64,000 nt of DNA from CALDTK01 sp965215215 (GTDB lineage Bacteria; Bacteroidota; Bacteroidia; Chitinophagales; Saprospiraceae), in the NCBI GenBank assembly GCA_965215215.1, contig OZ244043.1:2418001-2482000 (forward strand), read 5' to 3'. The position numbers were made by a program, and so were the translations under genes. The notes under the pieces were generated by a model that saw nothing but the letters and a program-made list of their open reading frames with translations, did no database searches and was not told where the DNA came from. Of the stretch, positions 9,080-18,400 are shown piece after piece (position 1 is the first letter of the stretch; each line of letters starts with the position of its first letter).

Positions 9080-11419
9080 ATGGCACCTAACCCTTATTCG
9101 CCCGGTACACTCTCTCTGTTACCGCTCCTGTACGTCGCCTGGGCCGATCGCTCCCTCAATACGGCCGAGGTGCGCCTCTTAAAAAAGAAAGCGGCCAGTT
9201 TGCCGTTCCTCACCGCGGACGACCGTCGGCTGCTCGGAGGTTGGAGTAACCCGTACGAGGCGCCCAGCCGGGAGCTCATGCAGCAGTGGGGCATCGTCCT
9301 GCACGACGCCGCCGCTACCCTCGACCGCGAAGGGCGTGAGAGCCTCGCCGAGCTCGGGGTATCGATGGCGCGCGCTGCGTTGGCGCACCGGGCGCAACCC
9401 GTTTTAGCGGAAGCGGGCACGGTGGTCGCCGGAGACTACGACGCGCTCGAAAGCGACGGCGCGCTCGCCGCCATCCGCGAGCTCGAGGAGATCATCGGCG
9501 ACGTGGACCGGCGTACCCTGGCGGCGATCCTGCCGACGGACGAAGCCGAGGGCAGCGAGCTGCGCGGCTACACCTTCGACGTGAGCGCCATGACGGCGCT
9601 GCTCGACGGCCGCTACGCGAGTACCTACGAGCACATGCGACACACGCTCGCCCAGCCCGAATTCGCGTACCGCCCGATGCCGGTCAAGGAGGACTTCCGC
9701 GCGCAGACGCTCGCCTGGACGAAGTCACTCGCCGCCGAGGGGCTAGGCGCGCTCGCGCTGCCCGAGGCTTACGGGGGGGAAGACGATATGGGGCGCTACG
9801 CCGCCGTGTTCGATTCGCTCGGCTACCACGAAGGCTCGCTGGCGATCAAGTTCGGGGTTCAGTTCGGGCTGTTCGCCGGCAGCATCGCCAACCTCGGTAC
9901 CCGGCTACACTTCGACAAGTACCTCGCCGATGCGGGGAGCCTGGCGCTGCCGGGGTGTTTCGCCATGACCGAGACCGGCCACGGCAGCAACGTGCGCGGC
10001 CTCGAGACCACCGCTACCTACGACGGGGATACCGGTGAGTTCGCGGTGCACACCCCGCACTGGGGGGCCGGCAAAGAGTACATCGGCAACGCCCTCGACG
10101 CCCGTATGGCGAGCGTCTTCTGTCAGCTCATCGTGGGGGGCGAAAACCGGGGCGTACACGCGGTACTCGTGCCCGTGCGCGATCTCGGCGGCGAGTTGCT
10201 GCCGGGCATCACCTGTGAGGATTCGGGCTACAAGATGGGCTTGAACGGGGTGGACAACGGTCGGTTCTGGTTTGACCAAGTCCGGGTCCCGCGGGAGAAC
10301 CTGCTCAATCGCTTCGGCGACGTGAGCGCCGAGGGGGTGTACTCCTCGCCCATCGAAAATCCGGGGAAGCGCTTCTTCACGATGCTCGGCACACTGGTGG
10401 GGGGGCGCGTCTGTGTGCCGCGCGCCGGACTCTCGGCCACGAAGGCCGGCCTGGCCATCGCCGTGAATTACGCACTGCGCCGCCGGCAGTTCGCCCCGGC
10501 GCCGACGCTCCCCGAAACGCTCCTGCTTGACTACCCGAGTCACCAGCGTCGCCTCATGCCGCTACTCGCCAAAACGTACGCGCTCCATTTCGGGCTCGAT
10601 CGGTTGCTCGAGGATTACGTCAACCGCACGCCCGACGGCATGCGCGAGCTCGAGAGTCGCGCGGCCGGCATGAAGGCGTACGCTACTTGGTTCACGACCG
10701 CGGCCCTGCAGGAGTGCCGCGAGGCCTGCGGTGGGAAAGGCTACCTCTGGAGCAACCGCATCGGTAGGCTCAAGGACGACACCGAGATCTACACCACCTT
10801 CGAGGGCGACAACACGGTGCTCTGCTACCTGGTAGCACGCAGCCTACTCACCAAATTTCGTGAGGAGTTCGGCGCCGAAGGCATCTTCGGGGTCCTCCGC
10901 ATCGTGACGGGGCGGATCACGAGTCAATTTACCGATCTCAACCCGATCGCCGTCCGCAACACGGACGCCGAGCACCTGCGCGATCCAAATTTCCAACTCG
11001 CTGCCCTCCGCTTCCGCGAGGAGCGTATGCTCTACTCCCTGGCCCAACGTCTGCGCCGCAAGATCAAAGGGGGCACGCCGAGTGCGGAGGCCTTCGTACA
11101 CGTACAAACCCACCTGCGGGATCTGGCCCTCGCGTACATCGAGCGACTCGTCTACGAGCGCTTCCGCGAAAACGTATCCCGGCTGGCCGACACCGAGCTA
11201 CGTACCGCACTCGAGCGGTTACTGGGCCTGTACGGCCTCCACGCTATCGAAGCGCACGCGGGTTGGTTCTTCGAGTACGATTTTCTGAGCTCCGCGAAAT
11301 CGAAGGCAATCAGGCGGGAGGTGGATAAACTCTGCGGTGAGGTCCGTCAGGACGCCGCCGGTCTGGTCGACGCGTTCGCCATCCCCAACTCCGTACTGGG
11401 GGCGAGCGTGTTGAGTTAA
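9080..11419 (+). CDS. Acyl-CoA oxidase/dehydrogenase-like flavoenzyme with TerB-like N-terminal domain
   Basis: 779 aa, much longer than a typical 380-aa bacterial acyl-CoA dehydrogenase. Residues about 1-110 form an all-helical block (LLPLLYVAWADRSLNTAEVRLLKKKA) resembling TerB. The remainder follows the peroxisomal acyl-CoA oxidase layout: CFAMTETGHGSNVRGLETTATYD (FAD/substrate loop), WGAGKEYIGNA, GVDNGRFWFDQVRVPRENLL, then REACGGKGYLWSNRIGRLKDDTEIYTTFEGDN. It should carry out the first oxidation of fatty acyl-CoA beta-oxidation; whether oxygen or an electron carrier is the acceptor cannot be decided here. A TAGCTTTA box 5 bases before the start resembles the Bacteroidota -7 element but is too close to serve this start. 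Confidence 0.88.
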   Translation: MAPNPYSPGTLSLLPLLYVAWADRSLNTAEVRLLKKKAASLPFLTADDRRLLGGWSNPYEAPSRELMQQWGIVLHDAAATLDREGRESLAELGVSMARAALAHRAQPVLAEAGTVVAGDYDALESDGALAAIRELEEIIGDVDRRTLAAILPTDEAEGSELRGYTFDVSAMTALLDGRYASTYEHMRHTLAQPEFAYRPMPVKEDFRAQTLAWTKSLAAEGLGALALPEAYGGEDDMGRYAAVFDSLGYHEGSLAIKFGVQFGLFAGSIANLGTRLHFDKYLADAGSLALPGCFAMTETGHGSNVRGLETTATYDGDTGEFAVHTPHWGAGKEYIGNALDARMASVFCQLIVGGENRGVHAVLVPVRDLGGELLPGITCEDSGYKMGLNGVDNGRFWFDQVRVPRENLLNRFGDVSAEGVYSSPIENPGKRFFTMLGTLVGGRVCVPRAGLSATKAGLAIAVNYALRRRQFAPAPTLPETLLLDYPSHQRRLMPLLAKTYALHFGLDRLLEDYVNRTPDGMRELESRAAGMKAYATWFTTAALQECREACGGKGYLWSNRIGRLKDDTEIYTTFEGDNTVLCYLVARSLLTKFREEFGAEGIFGVLRIVTGRITSQFTDLNPIAVRNTDAEHLRDPNFQLAALRFREERMLYSLAQRLRRKIKGGTPSAEAFVHVQTHLRDLALAYIERLVYERFRENVSRLADTELRTALERLLGLYGLHAIEAHAGWFFEYDFLSSAKSKAIRREVDKLCGEVRQDAAGLVDAFAIPNSVLGASVLS

Positions 11420-11445
11420 GTCCGTGGTGCCCTACCGGAGGTCTG

Positions 11446-11619
11446 CTATACCCCCTGCTGCAGCGCATCGATCTGCCGCTCCACTTTCGCCGCTTCCGCC
11501 GTTTTCCGATCGGCGGCGGTACGGTCGGACTTCGAGAGGGCGAAGGCCTCCTCCAGCAGCTTCGCGTGCTTGTCCTGAAGCTTCTCGAGCTCCGATTTCT
11601 TTTTAAATAGGCCGAACAT
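11446..11619 (-). CDS. Lacal_2735 family small protein
   Basis: 57 aa, starting MFGLFKKKSELEKLQDKHAK. The amphipathic basic N-terminus and the LLEEAFALSKSDRTAADRKTAEA helix match the small Bacteroidota family called Lacal_2735, which has no known function. An open frame extends upstream but only through non-family sequence, so I start at the ATG at 11619. It is convergent with the acyl-CoA oxidase gene, 26 bases apart. Confidence 0.8.
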   Translation of the reverse strand: MFGLFKKKSELEKLQDKHAKLLEEAFALSKSDRTAADRKTAEAAKVERQIDALQQGV

Positions 11620-11689
11620 GGAGTGGGGGAGTTTGCATCCTCTAACTCCGAACGCAACGTAAGGTTTGCTGGGCGAGTGCCGTACCGGC

Positions 11690-11914
11690 CTACTCCACGA
11701 TCTCGTAATCGATGCTGAGCTTCCTGAACGCCCGGTAGGCGGAGCTAACCACACTGTCTTCCACGATGATCTCGATCTCCGAGCCCTCGAGTAGGATGTT
11801 GGTTAGCTCCTGAGCGAGCGAGGGGTCGGTGTGTTCGGCCACCTCCTCCAACGTCTTGGCGATCGCACGGCGATCGGGGCGTGGAGCGGTGCACGAAAGA
11901 AGGCGGACATCCAT
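11690..11914 (-). CDS. Small conserved protein, weakly L7/L12-C-terminal-like
   Basis: 74 aa. The pattern DVRLLSCTAPRPDRRAIAKTLEEV, then SLAQELTNILLEGSEIEIIVEDS and AYRAFRKLSIDYEIVE, is a beta-alpha-alpha-beta-alpha-beta order recalling the C-terminal domain of ribosomal protein L7/L12. That similarity is weak. Sequence composition and a clean start support a real gene; the role is unknown. It lies 61 bases from the divergent SGNH hydrolase gene, with TACTTTG in the gap as a possible -7-like element. Confidence 0.55.
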   Translation of the reverse strand: MDVRLLSCTAPRPDRRAIAKTLEEVAEHTDPSLAQELTNILLEGSEIEIIVEDSVVSSAYRAFRKLSIDYEIVE

Positions 11915-11975
11915 AGGTCGGGGTTTCGGCGGCTCAAAGTAGCTTACCGGTCCGCTTCGCCCAACCCGAGTCTAC

Positions 11976-13034
11976 ATGCGCTCCACGATCTACGTACTGG
12001 CTACCGTCGCCGCCTTACTATCCGTTACCGCATCGGCGATCGCCCAGGACTCAACCGATTGGCCTAACCTCAGGCGCTACGCCGCCGCCAACGACGCTTT
12101 AGGTGTACCCGCGGCCGGTGAGCGGCGGGTGGTGTTTATGGGCAACTCGATCACGGACGCTTGGGCGGACGATGCCCTCGGCATCATCGCCAACAACCCA
12201 GCCTACGTGGGGCGAGGTATCAGCGGTCAGACGACGCCCCAGATGCTGGCGCGCTTCCGGCAGGACGTACTCGAGCTGCAACCGGCCGTAGTGGTGATCC
12301 TCGCGGGGATCAACGACATCGCGGGCAACACGGGTCCGATGACGCTCGATCAGATCTTGGGCAACCTCGCTTCCATGGCGGAACTCGCCCTCGCGAACGG
12401 GGTTCGGGTCGTTCTTTCCTCGGTACTGCCCGCCTTCGATTTCCCCTGGCGGCCCGGCATGCGACCGGCGCAAAAGGTGGTCGAGCTCAACGAGCGGATT
12501 GAAGCTTACGCGGTGGAGCACGACCTGGTGTACCTCGACTACTTCAGCGCCATGGCGGATGATCGCCCCGGTCTCCCCCCGGAGCTCGCGAGTGACGGAA
12601 TCCACCCCACACCAGCCGGCTACCGGATGATGGAACCACTTGCCGAAGCGGCTATCGCCGAGGCACTGGCCAAAAGCTCCACAGATCAAGCTACAGCGAT
12701 GACGAACGAATCCCCCCGGCGAGCCGGTATGATGCACACGGTGTACTTCTGGCTCAAGCCCGGGTTGAGCGACGAAGAGATAGCGTCTTTCGAAGAAGGG
12801 GTACGTAGCCTGGCCAAGGCACCTTCGGTAGTCAAGCTTCTGGCCGGACCACCGGCGGCTACTCCTTCGCGCGGCGTGGTTGACAATACCTTCGACTTCG
12901 CGCTGAGCCTTTGGTTCGAGGACGTCACAGGTCACGATGCCTACCAGGTGGATCCTGTCCACCTGAAGTTCGTGGAGGAGCAGGAGGCAAAGTTCGGGGT
13001 GGTCAAGGTGTTCGACAACGCGCTCACGGACTGA
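11976..13034 (+). CDS. Secreted SGNH hydrolase fused to a C-terminal Dabb domain
   Basis: 352 aa. A signal peptide (LATVAALLSVTASAIAQ) is followed by an SGNH/GDSL esterase: GNSIT (block I, nucleophile Ser), GRGISGQTT (block II Gly), LAGINDI (block III Asn) and DGIHPTPAGY (block V Asp-His). The hydrolase ends near residue 230. After a short linker, residues about 250-350 form a stress-responsive dimeric alpha/beta barrel (Dabb): MMHTVYFWLKPGLSDEEIASFEEGVRSL ... HLKFVEEQEAKFGVVKVFDNAL. The internal ATG pair suggests that the Dabb unit was once a separate gene. Substrate unknown. Confidence 0.85.
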   Translation: MRSTIYVLATVAALLSVTASAIAQDSTDWPNLRRYAAANDALGVPAAGERRVVFMGNSITDAWADDALGIIANNPAYVGRGISGQTTPQMLARFRQDVLELQPAVVVILAGINDIAGNTGPMTLDQILGNLASMAELALANGVRVVLSSVLPAFDFPWRPGMRPAQKVVELNERIEAYAVEHDLVYLDYFSAMADDRPGLPPELASDGIHPTPAGYRMMEPLAEAAIAEALAKSSTDQATAMTNESPRRAGMMHTVYFWLKPGLSDEEIASFEEGVRSLAKAPSVVKLLAGPPAATPSRGVVDNTFDFALSLWFEDVTGHDAYQVDPVHLKFVEEQEAKFGVVKVFDNALTD

Positions 13035-13308
13035 GGGCCTGTATAATAACTTGCAATCTGGCGAAATCGCAGTTGATCTGGAGCTCATCGAGGAAGAAAA
13101 CGGAGGGATAGCAACGCTATCATGGGGCTTTCAGACGACGGAAGACTCCAAATCAACCGATTTTTAGTCGATCAGCGAGTTCTAGACAAGCTCTAAGGAA
13201 GCGGCTGGCGTAAAACACGACACGCCCGATCTCTATCGAGATCGAGCGCGCGATGTGTGCGATAGCGTAAGTACTGGCTAAAGCACGAAAGGCAGTCGGG
13301 GGTAGTGA
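13035..13308. other. Non-coding gap with two small hairpins
   Basis: No open frame with recognisable product. GATAGCaacGCTATC (near 13109-13123) and CGATCTCtatCGAGATCG (near 13228-13245) are perfect small inverted repeats. They lie downstream of convergent genes, so transcript ends are likely here, though neither has a U-run. Confidence 0.4.
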
Positions 13309-13791
13309 CTATCCTTTGAGTTGCGAGCCGGCCTGGCTCAGCGCCTGTCCGAGGCTAGTAACCGCGGGGTTATCGGCACCAGCTGCTTCGGTTTCGCTAC
13401 CGAGCTCGGTAAGTAGGTTGCCGACGGCAGCGCCGTCGATCGTCGGGTTGCTGAGTTCGGTCTTGAGCTCCTGCAAGTTGCTTACGATGGTTTCCGTTCC
13501 GGGTGTTCCTTCGAGCTTACTGATCCACGCGTCGATGTTGCCGACGGCCGTCTCGGGCGGAAGGTTGGTGAGGCCGCCCGCGTTACGAACCGCGTCGAGC
13601 GTTTCGTTCGCGCTCGTCATGCCGGCATCGTCCGCAGGTGCTTCCATGGGGGCTGGCTCCTCGGGCATCGAGTTCGTAGCGGCACCCGGGGTAGTTGTTT
13701 CTACGGTGCTGTCGTCGACGGTCTCAGTCGTGGCACTGTCGCCACAGGCCATGACCGCGAGGGGGAGGGCTAATGCAAATAGGTACTTCAT
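13309..13791 (-). CDS. Lipoprotein, member 1 of a three-copy paralogous family
   Basis: 160 aa from the ATG at 13791 (MKYLFALALPLAVMAC, lipobox VMAC). A Thr/Pro/Glu-rich linker of about 50 residues leads to an 80-residue helical domain: IDAWISKLEGTPGTETIV, LQELKTELSNPTIDGAAVGNLL, LGSETEAAGADNPAVTSL, ALSQAGSQL. The same order of motifs appears in the genes at 13891 and 14929. I do not recognise the family. The predicted place is the outer or inner membrane surface, with the domain held off by the linker. Confidence 0.75.
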   Translation of the reverse strand: MKYLFALALPLAVMACGDSATTETVDDSTVETTTPGAATNSMPEEPAPMEAPADDAGMTSANETLDAVRNAGGLTNLPPETAVGNIDAWISKLEGTPGTETIVSNLQELKTELSNPTIDGAAVGNLLTELGSETEAAGADNPAVTSLGQALSQAGSQLKG

Positions 13792-13890
13792 AAAAAGGTT
13801 GTTGATTGGCGTTTCAGGTTGAGTAGATGGTAACAGAGTGAGTGCAACCGTGTTCAATTCGAGTTATAAACTACGTAATTAAAGGTAGCG

Positions 13891-14421
13891 CTATTCGCCA
13901 AGAAGCTCGGAAGACGAAGTGCTAAGGTTATCACCCAACTGAACCATCTCGGCATTATCACCCGCCATCGCCGCAGTGGCGCCTCCGAGTTCGCTCAACA
14001 GTCTACCGACGGCCGGACCGTCGATAGCGTCCGCCGAGAGTAGATCGCGTAGTTCGGTCAGCTTGCGCGAGACATCCTCCCCCTCCGGATCCCCGTCGAG
14101 CCGAACGATCCAACCGTCGATCACCGAGACCGCAACGGGGGGCGGCAACTGCGTTACGTCACCCGCGGATTCGATGGCCCCCAGGGTTTGGGCGAGCGTA
14201 ATCTCGCCGGGTGCCTCCAGCTCGGCGTCCGCCGTACCGATCTTCGGGTCCGCGTCCTCGGCGACCGCTACGAGGGGTTCGGCCGAAGGATCGTTGATGG
14301 GTTCCGTGCTCTCGACGGCTACATCGTCGGTCGGCCCCGCGGGGGCGGTGGTATTCGCGTTTTCCGCGCAGGCGACGAGGAACGACAGACCGGTCACAAG
14401 TAGAATGGGTAAACGCTGCAT
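13891..14421 (-). CDS. Lipoprotein, member 2 of a three-copy paralogous family
   Basis: 176 aa, lipobox LVAC near residue 18 followed by AENAN. The linker is longer and more acidic than in copy 1. The conserved domain reads IDGWIVRLDGDPEGEDVS, LTELRDLLSADAIDGPAVGRLL, LGGATAAMAGDNAEMVQL, DNLSTSSSELL. The gap to copy 1 is 99 bases, so the pair may share a transcript. No catalytic or metal-binding residues are conserved among the copies, which suggests a binding or structural role. Confidence 0.72.
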   Translation of the reverse strand: MQRLPILLVTGLSFLVACAENANTTAPAGPTDDVAVESTEPINDPSAEPLVAVAEDADPKIGTADAELEAPGEITLAQTLGAIESAGDVTQLPPPVAVSVIDGWIVRLDGDPEGEDVSRKLTELRDLLSADAIDGPAVGRLLSELGGATAAMAGDNAEMVQLGDNLSTSSSELLGE

Positions 14422-14486
14422 GGATTTAAATCTGGGTGCTCGCGTAGTACCCCCGTTTACCGGGGGCGGGTTGCTTAAGCTACCTT

Positions 14487-14864
14487 TTAGGAGGTAGCCG
14501 CGGCCACCCCGTTGCGTGTTTTACGGAAGTGGGTAGCCTGCTTGATCGTGCGGTCGCTGCCCGTATCGGGTGCCTCGTAGGTGCGCTCCTCGATATCGAC
14601 GAGTAGCTCCCTACCCACGAAATCCTGCGAATCTTGTTCCTTTTCGGCGTCCAAGCCGAGCGCCTGGATAAACTGAGCGAGAATCGGTTTGCCGGCCTCG
14701 GAGAGGTAAAAACGCTGCTCCATGAAGCCATCTTCGTTCTCGAGGCGTACGTTGAGGAAAGGGACCCCTTGGTACTCCGACTTCTGGTCGTCTTCTACTT
14801 GGGTAACCTTAACGTGCGCGGGGCCAACGTTGAGGAAAGGGCGTTCGGTGGGTTTGATCTTCAT
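14487..14864 (-). CDS. Small conserved cytoplasmic protein of unknown function
   Basis: 125 aa with no signal peptide. It opens MKIKPTERPFLNVGPAHVKVTQVEDD, repeats PFLNVRLENEDGFMEQRFYLSEAGKPILAQFIQALG, and ends in a basic tail (TIKQATHFRKTRNG). The beta-rich first half with a short helix resembles small OB-fold or DUF669-like phage proteins, but I cannot assign it. It lies between the second and third paralogous lipoprotein genes. Confidence 0.6.
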   Translation of the reverse strand: MKIKPTERPFLNVGPAHVKVTQVEDDQKSEYQGVPFLNVRLENEDGFMEQRFYLSEAGKPILAQFIQALGLDAEKEQDSQDFVGRELLVDIEERTYEAPDTGSDRTIKQATHFRKTRNGVAAATS

Positions 14865-14928
14865 CGGTTCGGTTCGTGTTGAATCAGGGGAAGGTCAATT
14901 GAAAACAAATTGTTTTAGCTAAAGCGCT

Positions 14929-15462
14929 CTATTCCTCGAGCTGGTCGGCGGCGGCCGACAACAGCTGCGAGATCTTTTCTACGGCCGCGTCGTCGGCGTT
15001 GTCGCGCGCGGCATCGTGGGTTTCTTCCGCGAGGCTGCGCAGGCGCTCGGAGACCGCTTCGGCGTCGATGGTCGGCGCGGCGAGCAGTACCTTGAGCGCG
15101 ATGAGGTCTTCGACGATGTTCTCCGAGTCGTCCACGTTCGGGTGACCACGCAGGGACTCGATCCACCGGTCGATGGATTCCGTGGCGGCGGCGGCGGGTA
15201 CCCCGAGGAGTCCGCCCGCCGAAGCGGCCTGCGACTCCTGCTCGGCCGGCGTGATGGTTTGCGCGGGTACGGTCCCCGGGACCTCCTTCTCGGGGCTTAT
15301 CTTCTGGACGAAGTCATCCACCTCCTCACCGACGGCCTCGGCGGCGGGGGGCGCGGGGTCGCCGAGGTTACCGCAGCCGGCGAGCAACAGCGACAGGGGG
15401 AGGGAGAGGCAGAGCGTTTTGATGGCGGACACGCGCGACAGACATTGGTATGGCATCGGCAA
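14929..15462 (-). CDS. Lipoprotein, member 3 of a three-copy paralogous family
   Basis: 177 aa. The lipobox is LLAGC (about residue 30); an in-frame GTG at 15432 would give a shorter, more ordinary signal peptide and could be the true start. The domain reads IDRWIESLRGHPNVDDSENIV, LIALKVLLAAPTIDAEAVSERL, LAEETHDAARDNADDAAVEKI, LLSAAADQL, parallel to copies 1 and 2. Its stop lies next to a 64-base gap that carries a variant of the repeated GTTTTN motif (14912). Confidence 0.72.
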   Translation of the reverse strand: MPMPYQCLSRVSAIKTLCLSLPLSLLLAGCGNLGDPAPPAAEAVGEEVDDFVQKISPEKEVPGTVPAQTITPAEQESQAASAGGLLGVPAAAATESIDRWIESLRGHPNVDDSENIVEDLIALKVLLAAPTIDAEAVSERLRSLAEETHDAARDNADDAAVEKISQLLSAAADQLEE

Positions 15463-15497
15463 CGCCGGTGGCCTCCGTTCTTGTTCGTCGCGCGTGA

Positions 15498-18400
15498 CTA
15501 TTTCGAATCGAGCACGATGGCATCCACGCCGAGCTCGCGCACCAGACGGTTGAACTCCGCCACGCCCGAATCACGCAACTCGTAGTAGATCGCGAGCTCC
15601 GCGTCGATCTTGGCGACGATGTCTTCCTGCACCGCGTAAGCGGCGTCGGTCGGCTCGTACTCGCCTTGGGTCATGGAGTTGAGGCTCGCGAGCTTGTTGG
15701 TGAGCCGGATGGGGAAGTTGAGCGGATCCTGGCCGGAGCGATTCTGGGTTTGGTAGAGGGCTTCCTCCACCCGGGTGATGGTCGTATCCATACGCTCGCC
15801 CAGCTCGACGAGGGGCGCTTTACTCGCGTCGTTGGTATCTACTTTGGCCACGTAGCCGCCCACCTGCTCACGCAGCGCGCGCATCTCGACGATGGCTTCG
15901 TGGGCCTCGCTCACCTTCGAGACCACGCTCCGGTGGAAGGCGTAGCGTTCGGCCAGTTGCCGCTCGGCGTCCGGCACGCGCGGGTCGGCGGCGAGGTAGA
16001 GGGGGACGGTCTCCACGGTGCCATCCCCGAGCTCCAGGCTAGCGCGGTACTCGCCGGGGGGCACCCGCGGTCCGCCCATGTCGGCCCACCACAAGATCAT
16101 GCCCTCGAAGTCTTTAGCGTCTTCCCCGCGGGCATTCCAGGTGAAGCGATTCGAACCCCTGTGGGGCGTAAAGCTCTCCTCCCCGGCCCGCTCGTCGGGG
16201 TGCGTCGAGAAGGTGCGCAGCGGACTGCCGGCGGTATCCGCGAAGACCAAGCGCACCGTGTCCTTTTCGCCGATCGTATCCGGAAGGTAGTAGCGGAGCG
16301 TGACCCCCCCGGGGTGATTGGTGCCCTCGGCGCTGGCGGCGGCGTCTGCCGACTGACTTCCTTCCATCAGGTAGGCCGTGTCGACCGGGAAGAGTACGGG
16401 ACCGGACAGCGGAACCCCGGGCTGCCCGCGTTCGGACCGGTAGGTTTGTCGACCCGTTTCGGTGAGCGTACGCAGGGGGGAGACATCGTCGAGCATCCAC
16501 AGCGAGCGGCCCTGGGTGGCCACGATCAGGTCGTCTTCCTTGAGGGCGATGTCCGTGATCGGCACCACCGGCAGATCGAGCTGAAGGGGCTGCCAGCTCG
16601 TAGCGCCGTCGTAGCTCACGTACACGCCGCTCTCCGTGCCGGCGTACACGAGCTCGGGGGTGGTACGGTCTACCCGGACCACGCGGGTAAAATGATCCCG
16701 GGGGATACCCGCGTCGATGCGGCGCCAGGTGGCGCCGTAGTCGGAGGTATGAAACAGGTACGGCGTGTAGTCCCCGTGCTTGTAGCTCGTCGCGGCGATG
16801 TAGCACCCCCCGTCGTTGTGCGGGTCTACGTCGAGCGAGTTGACCATCGTCCACTCGGGCAGGGCGGGGGGCGTGACGTCCTCCCAGGTGGTCCCGGTGT
16901 CCCGGCTCACGTGGACGAGCCCGTCGTCGGAGCCCGTCCAGAGCACGCCCTCCACGCGGGGGCTCTCGCCGGCCGCGAAAATGGTGCAGTAGTACTCGAC
17001 GCTCGTGTTGTCCTGCGTGATCGGCCCGCCGGAGGAGCCGAGCTTCGTCGAGTCGTCGCGGGTTAGATCCGGCGATACGTCGGTCCAGGTTTGCCCGCCG
17101 TTCGTGGTTACGTGCAGGTACTGACTGGCCGCGTACAGCTTGTCCGGGTCGTGCGGACTGAAGAACAGCGGGAAGTTCCACTGGAAGCGGTACTTCGGGT
17201 CGATCGCGCCGTGCCCCATCGGGTTGTCGGGGTACACGCTCACGACGCGCCTCAACTGCGTGCCGTGATCGACGCGTTCGAGGAAGCCGTCGTAGCAACC
17301 CCCGTACACGATTTCGGGATCGTCGGGCTTCGGGGCCAAGTGGCCGCACTCACAGCCCGCGGTCGCTTCCCAGTCGCGCTCGCCGATGGACGATCCCCCG
17401 GCGCGGTGCCGGATGCGCACGGTGGAGTTGTCCTGTTGCGCGGCGTAGATGCGGTAAGGCACCGCGTTGTCGGTGGTCACGCGGTAAAACTGAGCGGTGG
17501 GCTGGTTGTGGTAGGTCGTCCAGTTCTCCCCCCGATCGGTACTGATCTGCGCGCCCCCGTCGTCGGCCATCGCGAGGATGCGTGGTTGGTCCGGGTTGAT
17601 CCACAGGTCGTGGTGGTCGGAGTGGGGCGACATCCCCATCGCGAAGGTCTTGCCGCCGTCGCGGGAGTGTCCGTAGGCTACGTTGAGTACGTACACCTGC
17701 TCGGCGTCGGTCGGGTGGGCGTAGATGCGCGAGTAGTACCAGGCGCGCTGGCGGAGCTCGCGGTCCTCGTTGGTCTTCTCCCACGTCTCGCCGCCGTCGT
17801 CGCTGCGGAACACCCCGCCCGCTTCGGCTTCGACGATCGCCCAGACGCGGTCGCGTTTCGCCGGACTCGGCGCTACGCCGATGATCCCGAGCGTGCCCTC
17901 CGGGAGGCCGATTTTGCCGCCGGTCAGCTTCTCCCAAGTATCGCCCGCGTCGGTGCTGCGCCACAGGTCGGAGCCGTCGCCACCGGAGCTGAACCCGTGG
18001 GGCGTTCGGCGCGCGCGCCAGGTACTGGCGTACAGGATGCGCGGGTTGTGACCGTCGAAGGCCAGGTCCACCGCGCCCGCATCGGCGTTCGCGAAGAGTA
18101 CCCGCTCCCAGTTCTCCCCGCCGTCTTTGGAGCGGTATACCCCGCGCTGGGTGCTCGGAGCGTAGAGGTCGCCCATCACGGCCACGTACACCAGGTTCGG
18201 ATCGGTGGGGTGTACCCGCACCCGCCCGATGTGGCGCGAGCTGTCGAGGCCGAGGCTGCGCCACGTTTTACCGGCGTCCACGCTGCGCCACACGCCGTAC
18301 CCGTAGCTCACGTTGCCGCGCAGGGTTTGCTCGCCCCCGCCGGCGTAGATCACGTTCGGGTCGGAGGGCGCCACGGCGAGCCCGCCGACCGTACCGCCGA

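Noticed and set aside
13035..13308. Insertion-sequence or integron attC remnant
   Set aside because: I looked for terminal inverted repeats, transposase fragments and paired attC core sites and could not support any.
14912..14925. GTTTTAGCTAAAGC as a full member of the mini-hairpin motif
   Set aside because: The loop would be TAAA rather than GNNA. I treat it as a near match and did not count it.
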